Positions 24,016 to 34,548 of a stretch of DNA of 64,000 bases are shown in pieces (the first letter of the stretch is position 1; every line of letters begins with the position of its first letter). The notes beneath the pieces were generated by a model, which saw nothing but the letters and a program-made list of their open reading frames with translations, was not told the origin of the DNA and did not search any database. The DNA is taken from positions 124,001-188,000 of the forward strand of contig JAOALB010000020.1 of the NCBI GenBank assembly GCA_025331125.1. Direction: 5' to 3'. This DNA is from Mycogone perniciosa. Taxonomy: Eukaryota > Ascomycota > Sordariomycetes > Hypocreales > Hypocreaceae. The position numbers and the translations under genes were made by a program.

Positions 24016-26006
24016 CTAGTCTGCTAGATTGACAGCCCTCCGTGTCTTCCTGCTCTTCCCATCCCTCGAATTTCCCTTGAAGTGTTTCTTGCTCGATCCA
24101 ATCTGCACCTCCTTAGGGTCCAGCCCGTTCTCCAGTGCCAGCGCCGTCTTGGCCTTGCGTCCGCTGAGCATCCTGCCACCAGCGGTGCTTCCTTGTTCCG
24201 TGTACTTGTAGTTGAACGGCATGCTCACGTGGCCCTGTACATTCTTCGGGGTGAAGAAGTTCTTGTCTAGTTTCTGCGATTTGGGCCCCATGGGAAGACC
24301 AACTAAATCCGAGGCTGCGGCTTCTTCATCTAGGGAGAGGGCTTCTGTAGCAGCGACGAGGGCGGCACGTCGGCGCTCAGGGAGATGTGCCTCGTCATAG
24401 AGCTCAGCGTTGAAAGCCTTGGCATCTTCAATTCCGGGAGGGGGGTGGACGAAGAGGAGTTTTCCGTTGACGTAGTCTTTGAGGATATACCGTGAGGCTC
24501 TGGACTCGTCTGGCTGACCTAGTCCCTGAGTTTGGAAACCTCTTGCGGTGGCGTACGCGCGAAGCAGTTCCTCGGCGGTGGGAATACCAGTGCCTCCCTC
24601 TTCTAACGGCCGTGTAACGATCTTGATGCCATAGATGGCCTCGAGGAAAGGCTGGGGGATTCTTTGAGTGACAAGACCAACAGGCCCCGAGTGCTCACGC
24701 ATCTGATCAATCGGCAAGACGCCGTTGGTGACGAGATCGGCTTTGGTAGTGGCAAAGTTGGGGAAGACAAGACCGGGGCAATCACAGAGGATCACCCGCT
24801 CGCTAAGGTGGATGGTTTGGAAGTGCTTAGTTTTGCCTGGTGTGGATGAGACGGACACTTTCTTCGCTCCGATCAGGGCGTTGATTGTTGATGATTTACC
24901 CACGTTCGGGTATCCGACTAATCCGACTTGGAGTTTGCGATCTCCGTCTGTTGCAGCATGTTAGTGTTGCATAAACCCGAGACCTGAAGGTAACGATTCT
25001 TACCTGCGTCACTGGGAGCATATTTCAAGAAGATCTCCTCCAACTCCTCGACAGTGAGAATCTGAGTATCATCCTCCTCTGCACTCTCTGTTTCTGCCTG
25101 AGCACCCTCGTCGTCCTCGCTTTCATCCTCCTCTGAGTCATCCTCATTTGTAGGCTTTTGTTGGGCATGTCTTGAAGATGATGACTGAGGAGGCACTTCA
25201 TCAGTCTCACTCTCTTCTTCCATTGCCTCGATCATTTCCTTGGCAAGTTGTGCAGAGAAGAACTTGTAGGTGATCCCAGCTTCCTTCAAACATTTGGCCC
25301 AGGCTTGCCGCTGCATCAGAGTCATCATGTCAGCCTTATTGATAAGGAGCAAATTCTCCTTCTTGGGATCAACGGCTTTGACGTATGACTCTAGATCTTC
25401 TGATCGGAAGAGCAAGGGGTTTCTCGCATCCACGATCTGAACTACCAGATCGGATCTCTCGATAACTCGCCACAACTGTCGCCAGACCTCGATGTTTCGC
25501 TCAAAAGGCGTCATCAACAAATCATTGTTTTCTTGTAATTCAGCCAGCCCCCGGCGCCAGTTAAGAAAAGCCTCGCGCTCCTTGACGTCCAACTCTTGAG
25601 GGGTTGTCGAAGCATCCCACTTGGGCCTTCGTGGTACAGTCAACCGCCCCTTGTGAAGTCGGTGCTTGCACAAGACCGCTCGTTCTTCGTTTGCAGACAA
25701 TAGATAGGGATTCTTTTGGTCGGTATGGATAATCTTGACGTTGTTCATCTTCTCGGCAGTGAAATCGGTGCCAGCCAGCTCTGCAGTGGCAAGGAACTCG
25801 TCGAGAGCGCCTTGCTCTGTGACGGAGCGCATCTTGACCCACGCAGCATCCTTCTTTTCATTTACCAGATATTGCTCACCAGTTGTGTGGTTTGTCCGCA
25901 TAACCGCAGATGTCTTCTTGTGGTCAGCGCCTTTGCCTTTTCCAAAGCGGTCGTTCATCAACGTATTCCCCAACCCCTCCTTGTTCTTCGACTTTGCCAA
26001 CACCAT
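24016..26006 (-). CDS. LSG1: Large-subunit GTPase LSG1
   Basis: Cytoplasmic GTPase that helps release Nmd3 from pre-60S subunits. Exons: 25004-26006 and 24016-24947 on the minus strand (644 aa), one 56-nt intron. The GTPase motifs are circularly permuted as in the YlqF/Nug1/Lsg1 group: G4 LLINKADM comes before G1 GYPNVGKSSTINAL and G3 DCPGLVFP. The N-terminus (LGNTLMNDRFGKGKG) and the intervening acidic stretch (residues about 270-315, EEDDSEEDESEDDEG-type) fit Lsg1. The basic end KHFKGNSRDGKSRKTRR is also typical. Its 5' end faces LTV1 across a 389-bp shared promoter. Confidence 0.95.
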
Positions 26007-26395
26007 CTTGGCGACTGTGCCTCGATCTGCGAGGCGCTTAGGCGACGGTTTAGAAAAGGGATACTGCTGTGCAGTTTGGGGCTTTGTTGACGATTAAAGG
26101 ATATATTCCTGACTCTCCAGGGAATGTGTGTTGGAAAGTAGTAAGTGCCCCAACTTTGCGGGCTGAATAATTCATCATAATGGATCATAATGGAGGGGCA
26201 AATTTTTGAGATAGCGATGCGAAAAGAGGTTTCGCACTGTATTTTGCGCTTCTGAGCTCATGTCTGTACAGTGTTATCGTGTTTTAGACTGTACAAACGC
26301 TGGTCGTGAATTTTCTTGACCCAGTCTACTAAACCAAACAGCCCACTTCCACATTCCGCAGTCGTCAAGTTTGTCGCAATCACAAGGTCGCCAAG
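26007..26395. promoter_or_regulatory. Bidirectional promoter LSG1/LTV1
   Basis: A 389-bp divergent spacer between two ribosome-assembly genes. Near its middle, CAAATTTTTGAG (26199-26210) resembles the RRPE element (AAATTTTTCA), followed by GCGATGCGAAAAG (26214-26226), a one- or two-mismatch PAC-like word (GCGATGAG). RRPE and PAC pairs control ribosome-biogenesis genes in yeasts; use of the pair here is inferred. A CATAATGGA duplication lies at about 26176-26194. Confidence 0.5.
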
Positions 26396-27669
26396 ATGCC
26401 TCGAGGAAAGTGGATGTAGGTGGAATATATTCGATGAAATGGACCAAGTTAACTTGTTATTTCAGCGACAAGAAGACAGCGCAGCATTTCACGCTCGTGC
26501 ACCGCCCTCAAAATGACCCGCTCATCCACGACGACAATGCGCCGTCCATGGTGCTCAACCCCGTACAACAGAAGCCTGGCTCGAAAGTAAAGCACCTGGA
26601 TGACCTGGCATCCGAACTGGGGTCAGACGCGGAGCATATTCGCGCCAACGAAGGCGAGGCTGCAAGCTACGGCGTATATTTCGACGATACCGAGTATGAC
26701 TATATGCAGCATTTGCGAGACCTCAACTCTGGCGCTGGAGATGTTGTGTTTGTCGAATCGACCGCGACGCAGAATAAGGGCAAGGGCAAGCAGAAGCAGT
26801 CCTTAGAGGATGCGCTGAGGCAGATGGACCTTGAACAAAAGTCAGGCGATCTTTTGGATGAAGAAATATTACCCTCCAAGAACCTTATGAGGGTATCCTA
26901 CCAGGCTCAGCAGGATGTCCCAGACGCCATTGCTGGATTCAATCCTGACATGGACCCTCGCTTGCGAGAGGTCCTGGAAGCCCTGGAGGATGAGGCCTAC
27001 GTAGATGACGATGACGACGTTTTCCAAGAACTGGCAAAAGATGGACATGAGCTTGACGACTATGAATTTGAGGAGACTGGATTTGATGATGAGGATGATG
27101 GGTGGGAGTCCGATGCGACAGCAAAACCCACTAAAGAGTACAAGGACGTAGTACCAGAACTTGTCAGAGTGCAACCAGAAGACGCCGGAGACGGGCCGTC
27201 ACAAGAATGGATGGAGGATTTCAAACAGTTCAAAAAGGACCAGAAAGGTCGGCGTGGGCCAACGGCTCCGTCGCAGTCTGAGGCACAGTCGTTGTGGACG
27301 ACAACCACTCATGGGGGCAGGACAAAGAAGCGCAAGGGAGCGTTGACTGAAGCGTCGGCTTACTCCATGACATCGTCATCTCTTGTGCGGACGGAACAAT
27401 TGTCATTCCTGGATGCAAGGTTCGAGAAGCTTGAGGCTCGCTACAACGAAGACCTAGATGATATGGGGTCCGTGTCAGAGGTTTCAACAGCTTCAAGCGT
27501 CCAGGGTCCTCTTCGGGGCGATTTCGACGGTATCCTTGACGACTTCCTCGGGAACTACACAAAGCCCGGCAAACGAACATCAAAGAAAACAAAAGCACAG
27601 ACAGGATTGGAGCAGCTAGATGAGATTCGACGAGAATTAGGACCGCCACGGATTCGCGGTCGTAGATAG
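26396..27669 (+). CDS. LTV1: Ribosome assembly factor LTV1
   Basis: Late 40S assembly and export factor. Exon 1 is only 20 nt (26396-26415, MPRGKW plus two bases) and is joined by a 50-nt intron to 26466-27669 (407 aa). The spliced start reads MPRGKWIDKKTAQHFTLVHR, which matches the Ltv1 N-terminal signature; the unspliced frame would lose it. Acidic blocks follow at residues about 195-245 (VDDDDDVFQELAKDGHELDD, then FEETGFDDEDDGWESD), with SAYSMTSSSLVRTEQLSFLD, FEKLEARYNED and the terminal ELGPPRIRGRR-type end. It is divergently transcribed with LSG1. Confidence 0.93.
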
Positions 27670-28048
27670 TTGGGGTGGCGTGGTTAAGAATAAAAAAAGT
27701 TTCACGATAATCGGTCGAAGCGAAATCGCGGGACCACGATAATGACTGGGCGTTTATGGGGGCACAGAGTTGATTTCTAGCGGTGAATCAATGCAATCAA
27801 TACAATCGAAAAGTATTCCAATACTCTCTGCTCTCTCTATTCTCCTCATTGTTTGTATTTAAAACTTCATATTGTCGCAATCAATACAATATCCATCACG
27901 TGATGACCAGCCGCCTCCAAGCCGCGAAGCTCGATTGAGGTAGCTTGGTCCTCGCGCATCGACCAGCATCTTACAACACGACTCTGACCTCCAAAACTCG
28001 ACGATCGGGCGCTCGAAATCCCACCTCCATGCGCAAACCAGTGTCCAG
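27670..28048. other. Spacer LTV1-SAC3
   Basis: 379 bp of terminator of LTV1 and promoter of SAC3. There is an ATCAATACAATC duplication near 27795-27810 and 27876-27892. Nothing else seen. Confidence 0.5.
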
Positions 28049-31000
28049 ATGAATGCGACGTCCGTTGCATCATCAGGCCAAATGTTTTCCCCATTCAGCC
28101 AGAAGCCGCAGAGCTCGTCGCAGGCGTTCAATCCCTTTGCTCCTCGACCTGCAAGTGATGGAGCTTCATTTGGTCTTGATGGTGCAAGCGACTCGAACTG
28201 GGCGAAAAAGAACAAGCGAAGGAATAAGTTTGCCGACAGCGACAACGAAGGAAAGCCTAAAGCCAACAACCCGTTCCAAAGCAAGGATGAAAATCTGAGC
28301 GACGGCGGGAGGCAAAGGAAGCGAGGCGGCGATGGGGACAAGAAGACGACAGAGCCCAGAAAGAACCTGAGGAAACAGCGCGATGGTGCCAAACAACCGC
28401 GACACCAAAATGGACACGGTATTAACGGCACTCACCATGCAATCAGTGCAGCAGAAGACAATGATTCACGCCCTACATCACCCTCAGGCGCGAGCTCCAC
28501 AGGCGAAGAATCAAATGCAAATCTGCGCTCCAACGACCCCTTTGCGATCAAGGTATACGATCGGCTCCGAAAGGACGGTATTAGCCCGCCAGCGTGGCCC
28601 TCCGAACCTGGAAACCCACTGAACAAGGTGGAGATGACCAAGTTCAGAGAAAAGTACGAGGAATACCGGAAGAAGGTGCGCGTGTCTCTGACGAAGGCTG
28701 GGTTGATCGACGACCCCAACAAGCGGAAGACCCTCCAAGATGCCATCGAATTCCGAGGCATTTGCGAAGATATGTGTCCCGAATACGAAAAGATCACGAG
28801 AATCACCGAACTCGACGTTCCCCAACCCGAGAAAAATGCACGAACAACCTTTGCAATCACGAATCGAATGGTCAAGAAGCTGGCCCGCTCAGCTGCCGGA
28901 CAGGAAGCCCCTCTTCCAATGGACGTTCGATCAGCCGCTACTCTTCGACGAACTCTCGACTATCTGATTGACGATCTCCTACGTAACGACGGTAACTTGC
29001 CGGCTCTTCATGGGTTTCTCTGGGATCGGACCCGAGCCATTCGCCGAGACTTTACCTTCTTTTCGTCTCCTTCAGCCGAAGACATGAAGACCCAAGCTTA
29101 CGTTCTCGAGAACGTTGCTAGATTCCATGTTACATCTTTGCATCTACTCTCTCAGCCTGGTAAGGCCGGCGAAGACTTTGTGGAACAGCAAGAGTTGGAA
29201 CAACTAGGGAAGGCACTCTTGTCACTGCGCGATCTTTACGATGATTGCAATGCTCTGGGCGTCACTTGTGAAAATGAGGCCGAGTTCCGTGCATACTACC
29301 TTATTTTCCACGCTCATGACTCCAACACCATGGAGATGCTTCAACGGCAGTGGAAACCGCAATTTTGGAAAGACTCGGATGAGGTCAGAACTGCGGTATC
29401 ACTCACTGAAGCTTTGCAAAACACGGTCGATTTCCACGGGCCATTGAAAAATGCGCCGTTCTTAACAGCATCAAGCGCGTTCCACTCATATTTCCGTATT
29501 GTCGAAGACCCAAAGGTCTCTTATACCATGGCTTGCTTTGCGGAATGCCACTTCCCTCAGCTTCGGCGTTCCATATTGAGGGCAGTGAGGCGAGCAATGG
29601 CTCGACCCAAGGAGTCGACAAACGATGTTACTGCAGCGACACTGAGCAAGTTCCTCCGGTTTGATACGGTTCAAGAGGCCATCGACTTTGCGAAGCTTCA
29701 CGACATGGAATTTGTTCCAGACCAGCAAGCCCCCACAGACCTTGGTCGGCAGCTGTTGATATTGAATAACAAAGGACCGCTGCCGTGTCCCCGGTTGCAG
29801 CATCAATTTTCTCACAGCTTAGTTGAGAAGAAACGTGGGAAACGGCCTCTGCCGGATGTCATTCATCGAACTATCTACGAAGGCGCTGAAGCCTCCGGAC
29901 CGGTGACTAATGGTTTCTCTGGCGAGGCCGAGGAATCTCTTTTTGTCCAAGATCCGGATACCGACACATCAAAACCTACTGAACCGACCATCATAGCAGC
30001 ACCACTGTTAACTTCACCGTTCTCCACCTTGTCCAACCAGACACCAAGCGGACTTGGAAATAGCCTCGCCGGTGGATATCAAACATCTACTCCGTCTCTC
30101 GGTGTATTCGGGGCAACGAAAAGCCAATCGACTGCCCCCCAACCTAGCCCCTCTGGAACGATATCAACGTCTCCCGGAAGTACAACGACTACCAACCCAT
30201 TTGCATTGAAAGTGCCTCCAACCAATAATGTATCTAACAACACCTTTTCTCCGGCGGCTGCATCTTCTAGTGGTGCAGCGTTTACCAACCCCTTTGCACA
30301 GTCCACTCCAGCAGCTCCACTGGCAGGCTTCCAAGGACTTCAGAGCAAAGAGCCGGCCAAGCCGCAGCCGCAGCCAGCGAGCCTTCTGTCTGAAAAGCCA
30401 AACCCCTTCTCCTCGGTCTCACCGTTGGGTATCAATGGAAGTGCTTCTCTAGCTAAACCTCCATTTGCTGTGGCTCAGACACCTGGGGAGAACAAGTCTA
30501 TTGCACCCAGCCCCTTTGCGCCTGGCATCCAGACATTGAGCGAGAGCAAGCTTCCTACACCTAACCCAACCATAACTGGGTCTCAAGAAAGTGTAAAACC
30601 ACCAATATCTAGCCCCTTTGCCATATCATCATTAGGGTCTGCCCAAACGAACGCCGGCATTGGCATCTCTCCCGGTGTACCTTCGATTACACTAACACCT
30701 GCATCATCATCTCCTACTCCGCATCAAGGTCAAGGGCTTGGCCTCAACTCTACAACGCCATCAGGCGGACCTGCATTACCAAAATTCGGTACTGGTAGCA
30801 CGCCCACACCATTTCCATCTTTAGGGGGTACTGCGGGCGGCTCTTTCTCAAGTCTATTGGGCTCTACAACAGCTACAGAGCCCAAACTTGGCTCTTCGTC
30901 GGCTAGCTCTGTCCTGGGGACCGAGAAGAAGCCAGATCCTCAGCTGCTCGCCCAGTTTCAGGTCAGCACCCCCGTGGCACAACCACACTCGACCACCAAC

Positions 31001-32326
31001 CTGGGACTCAACCCACCATCAACAGTCAACTTCGCTGGCAGTGTTTCGAGCACCACTCCCCCTGCTTCGCCCCACCGCAATACGAGTACTTCATTACAAC
31101 AAGCCAAGCCTCTACCTCCGGTGACAGGTCCCCCGCGGGACTTGATGGGCGATTTCACCAAGTGGTATGTCAAAGGAGACGGCGGATTGATGCATGACTT
31201 TGAGGTTTTCATGTTAGAAACTATTCTTACGGATGTCTATGAGAAATTTCAGAGGGATAAGGAAGAAAAGAGACAGAAGGAGGAAGAGGAACGACTCAAT
31301 GCGGAGGCTAAGAAGTTCCGTGTTTATAACCTGTCGTTGAAATACTTCTACCGCTGGAAGGAGAATGCACGAGAGAAGCGCCTCAGGCAGCTCCGCCGGA
31401 GCGGAAGGGACCAGTTTCGCGCGTTTTACGAAGCTCAAAGGTCAGCTCAGCTCAAGGAAGAGCAAGAGGCTGCGCGGCGAGCTGCGAAACAAAAGGCCGA
31501 ATTGGCTGCCCTCAATCGACCTGAAGAGTTGGCAAACATACTCAAAACCAGTCAAAGGAGCAAGCGGAAGGCTGAAGGTGCCCTGCTTGCGTCTGGGGTT
31601 CTATCGGGCGTCGGAAATGAACGGGAGGCTATCGCGACGATTGTGCGTAGGCCGCGCAATCGGTCACCAAGTCTCTCAACCAATGGGGATCAAGCAAGCC
31701 GCTCTCGATCTGGGTCAATCACGAGCACGAAAGAGGGATCAAAGACTAGAGCTCTACGCGAGAAGCTTTTGGGCGTGAAGCCTGGTCGATTCCGTCGCTC
31801 CTTGCCTTCTTTGTCACCAGGGCCAAGCTCTAGTTCTGACAAGTCGCCCCGTGTAAGCAAGGTATCTGAACGTTGGAGGTTGAAGGCAATGGGAATTGTG
31901 CAGATGCCTGATGGAAGCGCCCTGCCTGAATTCATGGCGGACGAGATCAGACGTGGACTGAGGAAAGACCTCGGCTCTGGAAGAAGCAGTTCAGCCCGGA
32001 GAGCTTCAGTTGCTGGCGCGACTCGAAACGATAACCACCTGAGCTCCTCCAGGGAAGGGACAGGCTCAACAGCTGTAGATGGCAGCTCAATCACCAACAA
32101 GAGGAAGAGGTCAACAGAAGATGATGAGGTGGCAACCAAGGATAGCAACTCGGACACGACCTCACACAAACGAGTGATGAGTGATGCAGAGAATTTGATC
32201 AAAGAACTTAGAGCCATGCGCGAGGAAATGGAGGAAAGCACAAGCTGGTTCAAAGCACAGAACGGGAGGTTGCAAAGCGAGATATTGAGCAGAGGTGGAA
32301 CACCTCTGGATGAAAGCAGCATATGA
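28049..32326 (+). CDS. SAC3: SAC3/GANP family mRNA export scaffold (TREX-2)
   Basis: Scaffold of the TREX-2 complex, coupling transcription to mRNA export at nuclear pores. Intronless, 1425 aa. The SAC3/GANP (PCI-like) domain covers residues about 230-560, opening with FRGICEDMCPEYEKITR and including NRMVKKLARSAAG, RAIRRDFTFFSSPSAEDMK and YLIFHAHDSNTMEMLQRQW. Residues 650-1050 are Pro/Ser/Thr-rich with repeated NPFA/SPFA motifs in place of classical FG repeats. A helical segment near residue 1090 (RVYNLSLKYFYRWKENAREK) is the likely Sus1/Cdc31-binding (CID) helix. The tail is basic/Ser-rich with a final coiled coil (LIKELRAMREEMEES). Confidence 0.93.
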   Translation: MNATSVASSGQMFSPFSQKPQSSSQAFNPFAPRPASDGASFGLDGASDSNWAKKNKRRNKFADSDNEGKPKANNPFQSKDENLSDGGRQRKRGGDGDKKTTEPRKNLRKQRDGAKQPRHQNGHGINGTHHAISAAEDNDSRPTSPSGASSTGEESNANLRSNDPFAIKVYDRLRKDGISPPAWPSEPGNPLNKVEMTKFREKYEEYRKKVRVSLTKAGLIDDPNKRKTLQDAIEFRGICEDMCPEYEKITRITELDVPQPEKNARTTFAITNRMVKKLARSAAGQEAPLPMDVRSAATLRRTLDYLIDDLLRNDGNLPALHGFLWDRTRAIRRDFTFFSSPSAEDMKTQAYVLENVARFHVTSLHLLSQPGKAGEDFVEQQELEQLGKALLSLRDLYDDCNALGVTCENEAEFRAYYLIFHAHDSNTMEMLQRQWKPQFWKDSDEVRTAVSLTEALQNTVDFHGPLKNAPFLTASSAFHSYFRIVEDPKVSYTMACFAECHFPQLRRSILRAVRRAMARPKESTNDVTAATLSKFLRFDTVQEAIDFAKLHDMEFVPDQQAPTDLGRQLLILNNKGPLPCPRLQHQFSHSLVEKKRGKRPLPDVIHRTIYEGAEASGPVTNGFSGEAEESLFVQDPDTDTSKPTEPTIIAAPLLTSPFSTLSNQTPSGLGNSLAGGYQTSTPSLGVFGATKSQSTAPQPSPSGTISTSPGSTTTTNPFALKVPPTNNVSNNTFSPAAASSSGAAFTNPFAQSTPAAPLAGFQGLQSKEPAKPQPQPASLLSEKPNPFSSVSPLGINGSASLAKPPFAVAQTPGENKSIAPSPFAPGIQTLSESKLPTPNPTITGSQESVKPPISSPFAISSLGSAQTNAGIGISPGVPSITLTPASSSPTPHQGQGLGLNSTTPSGGPALPKFGTGSTPTPFPSLGGTAGGSFSSLLGSTTATEPKLGSSSASSVLGTEKKPDPQLLAQFQVSTPVAQPHSTTNLGLNPPSTVNFAGSVSSTTPPASPHRNTSTSLQQAKPLPPVTGPPRDLMGDFTKWYVKGDGGLMHDFEVFMLETILTDVYEKFQRDKEEKRQKEEEERLNAEAKKFRVYNLSLKYFYRWKENAREKRLRQLRRSGRDQFRAFYEAQRSAQLKEEQEAARRAAKQKAELAALNRPEELANILKTSQRSKRKAEGALLASGVLSGVGNEREAIATIVRRPRNRSPSLSTNGDQASRSRSGSITSTKEGSKTRALREKLLGVKPGRFRRSLPSLSPGPSSSSDKSPRVSKVSERWRLKAMGIVQMPDGSALPEFMADEIRRGLRKDLGSGRSSSARRASVAGATRNDNHLSSSREGTGSTAVDGSSITNKRKRSTEDDEVATKDSNSDTTSHKRVMSDAENLIKELRAMREEMEESTSWFKAQNGRLQSEILSRGGTPLDESSI

Positions 32327-32990
32327 AAAACGGCGTTCGGAGGGGAAAGAAAGGGAAAGAGGGAAAGGGGATTGATTATCATCAGTTCATCGGTAATAAA
32401 GGGCCCACCATCCATGATTTTTCAGGCCTTTTTGTGTCTTTTTTTTTTCTTGTCTCAACAGATTCTCGATTTTTCAGGTCTTCTTCTTGGCTGGTATTCT
32501 ATGAAAAGAGAAAGTCTCAGATACCCCACAGAGTTGGATTGGTAGATGGGGAGGGAGGAAGGGAGGGAAAGGGGGAACCCATCGTCACGGGTGATGCTCT
32601 GTTTGTGTTTGCTCTTCCCGCCTGCGTAGGAGCGTCTTTGTATAAGCGTCATGGCATATGGTTTTTATGTGTAGCATTTGGTATCAAGACAGCAAACCTG
32701 GCGGATGGACAAACAAAAGATGGAATGGTTGTGCTAAGCAAAGCCTCTCTACTACATTTCAGATGACCCATACGTGCATTGTGAGTATGAATATGTTTTT
32801 ATTGTGTTGTAAACGTTTGTCATTGTTTGTCTGGGTATTTTCCTTGACCTGCCCTGCCCGTTCCTGTTCCATCCTTTCCAGTTTGTTTGTTTGCACATAA
32901 TCCACATCACATCACATCAATATACCCGTTCCAACCCAAGTCCAGTAAAATAGATAGGAGAATATGCGTAGAAATCAAGCCACATCTTAT
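32327..32990. other. Spacer between SAC3 and PGSPC paralog A
   Basis: Convergent 3' flanks. T-rich and G/A-rich runs occur and no gene is supported. A CACATCACATCACATCAA run lies near 32902-32920. Confidence 0.5.
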
Positions 32991-34548
32991 TTACCGCTTT
33001 GGAGGCGGGGGGAACGATGTCTGGAGTACCTGACTCTCAACAGGGGTTCCCATTCTACCCTTGCTCTTCTTCTTGCTAGGTTCCCTTCTAGCACCTTCTG
33101 GTTGCTGCTGGTGTTCCTCCTCCCACACTGTATCAGGCTGATTCATCCCAGACTGCCAGCCAGATTGGTTGGGTTGTGGTGAGCCGAACATGGCAGAGTA
33201 GGTGGACAGCGGAGAAACGCTTGTGCCTGGGTGATGCTGCGAAAGCAGAGGAGCGCTGGAGTTTAATGAGACGGTGGAGGCGGGCGACATGTACTCATCG
33301 GGAGAGACTTGCTGCGATAAATGAGCTGGAGATGGAGGCGGTAGGGTCGTTGTGATGACACTGATCGCTGTGTTTTCCCTAAACGCAGCCGACGAAGAGG
33401 CACCGTTGTGGAACGAATGTTGACTCTCAGCAGCATAGGGGGACGTCATGGTAGCAGCAACGACTGCTGGACCGGCAGTAGGCTTCTCCTGCACAAAGAA
33501 GCGATCGTCGTCATAGTCTTGAGGGTGGAACGCCGGGCCTGTGTGCGGTGGTGGTGGCTGTGATACATCGGTTTGGCAGCGGAACGACAGGGCTGAAGAG
33601 CGACCTTGTTTGTTCTCGCGGTTTCTGCGCTTGCGAATCTGTAGGAAGATACACCCTATGGCGAGGCTGGCAACGATGATGGCACCGACAGTGATCCCTG
33701 CGATGGCGGCGGCAGGGAGGTGCATTCCTTTCGGAGCTGGAGATGGGTTTGGGTCTATGAGGCTAAGGGTCACGCTGCTGAATACAGTGGCGTTGAGAGG
33801 TATGGTAGACCCGGGGGCGGGTTTCTTCTGACATGCTGCTTTGAGAGCTACGAGGACTATGGGGGAAGGACTTATAAGCAACTCCACGAGATATCGGGGG
33901 GGATGTGCCAATGCTCAGGGGACACTTACAGTTGGCGATATAGAAATGATCGCGATCTGCCTGGATACACTCCATGCATTTTCCGTACGCAGAACCATTT
34001 ATAGCGCCTTCATCGACATCACAATAGCCATATTGAGTCGAGTTTGTCGGGTCCGGGACGCCATATTGAAGCGGAGGAGCCAGTGTTCCACAGGCTTCCT
34101 TTGTCATGCAAGGGCCAGACTCGAAGCCCGTCGCATTGGGGTATCCAAACCAGCAGTAACTAAACGCATAGCGCATGTTGTCTGTAACAAGGGAGCGGAC
34201 GTGTGAGCACAGCCGTCTTGGATCCAAGGAGGGAGAAACAGGAGAAACAAACTTACACAAGAACCAATATTGATCGTTCTCATTGCTCTGCATATAAGTG
34301 CTATCTTGCAGACAGCCCAAGCAGCCCTTCAGCTTCTGTCCCTTCGGCACATTGTTGTAGTCGCCATCTGAGCAGACAACATCCTCCCATGTGCTGTTGT
34401 AAAAGTTGGGATCTGTGGTAGGGAGGTCGGATGAATCAGTGCAGAGAGCTGTGCATGGTGAACCCGGCGTGACCCGTATCGCATCAGTCAGCGGCAGGAC
34501 CGTTGTGAGAATAGAAAGGGCAATGGCTCGTCTTGATGGTGAAGTCAT
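32991..34548 (-). CDS. PGSPC-type single-pass membrane protein, paralog A
   Basis: Exons on the minus strand: 34257-34548, 33930-34181, 32991-33856 (469 aa). Signal peptide about 1-23, then IRVTPGSPCTALC and a Cys-rich, N-glycosylation-rich ectodomain (for example GCLGCLQDSTY, WFLYNMRYAFSYCWFGYP, KCMECIQADRDHFYIANF, ALKAACQKKPAPG). One transmembrane helix at about 228-253 is followed by the basic stop-transfer RKRRNRENK and a 200-residue Pro/Ser/Gln-rich cytosolic tail. Intron 1 splits the Tyr codon of YNMRY and intron 2 splits the codon after IAN; both positions recur in paralogs B and C. Similar fungal proteins are sometimes labelled LPXTG-domain proteins, but I see no such motif and know no function. 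A cell-surface sensor or adhesin is a guess from topology. Confidence 0.82.
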
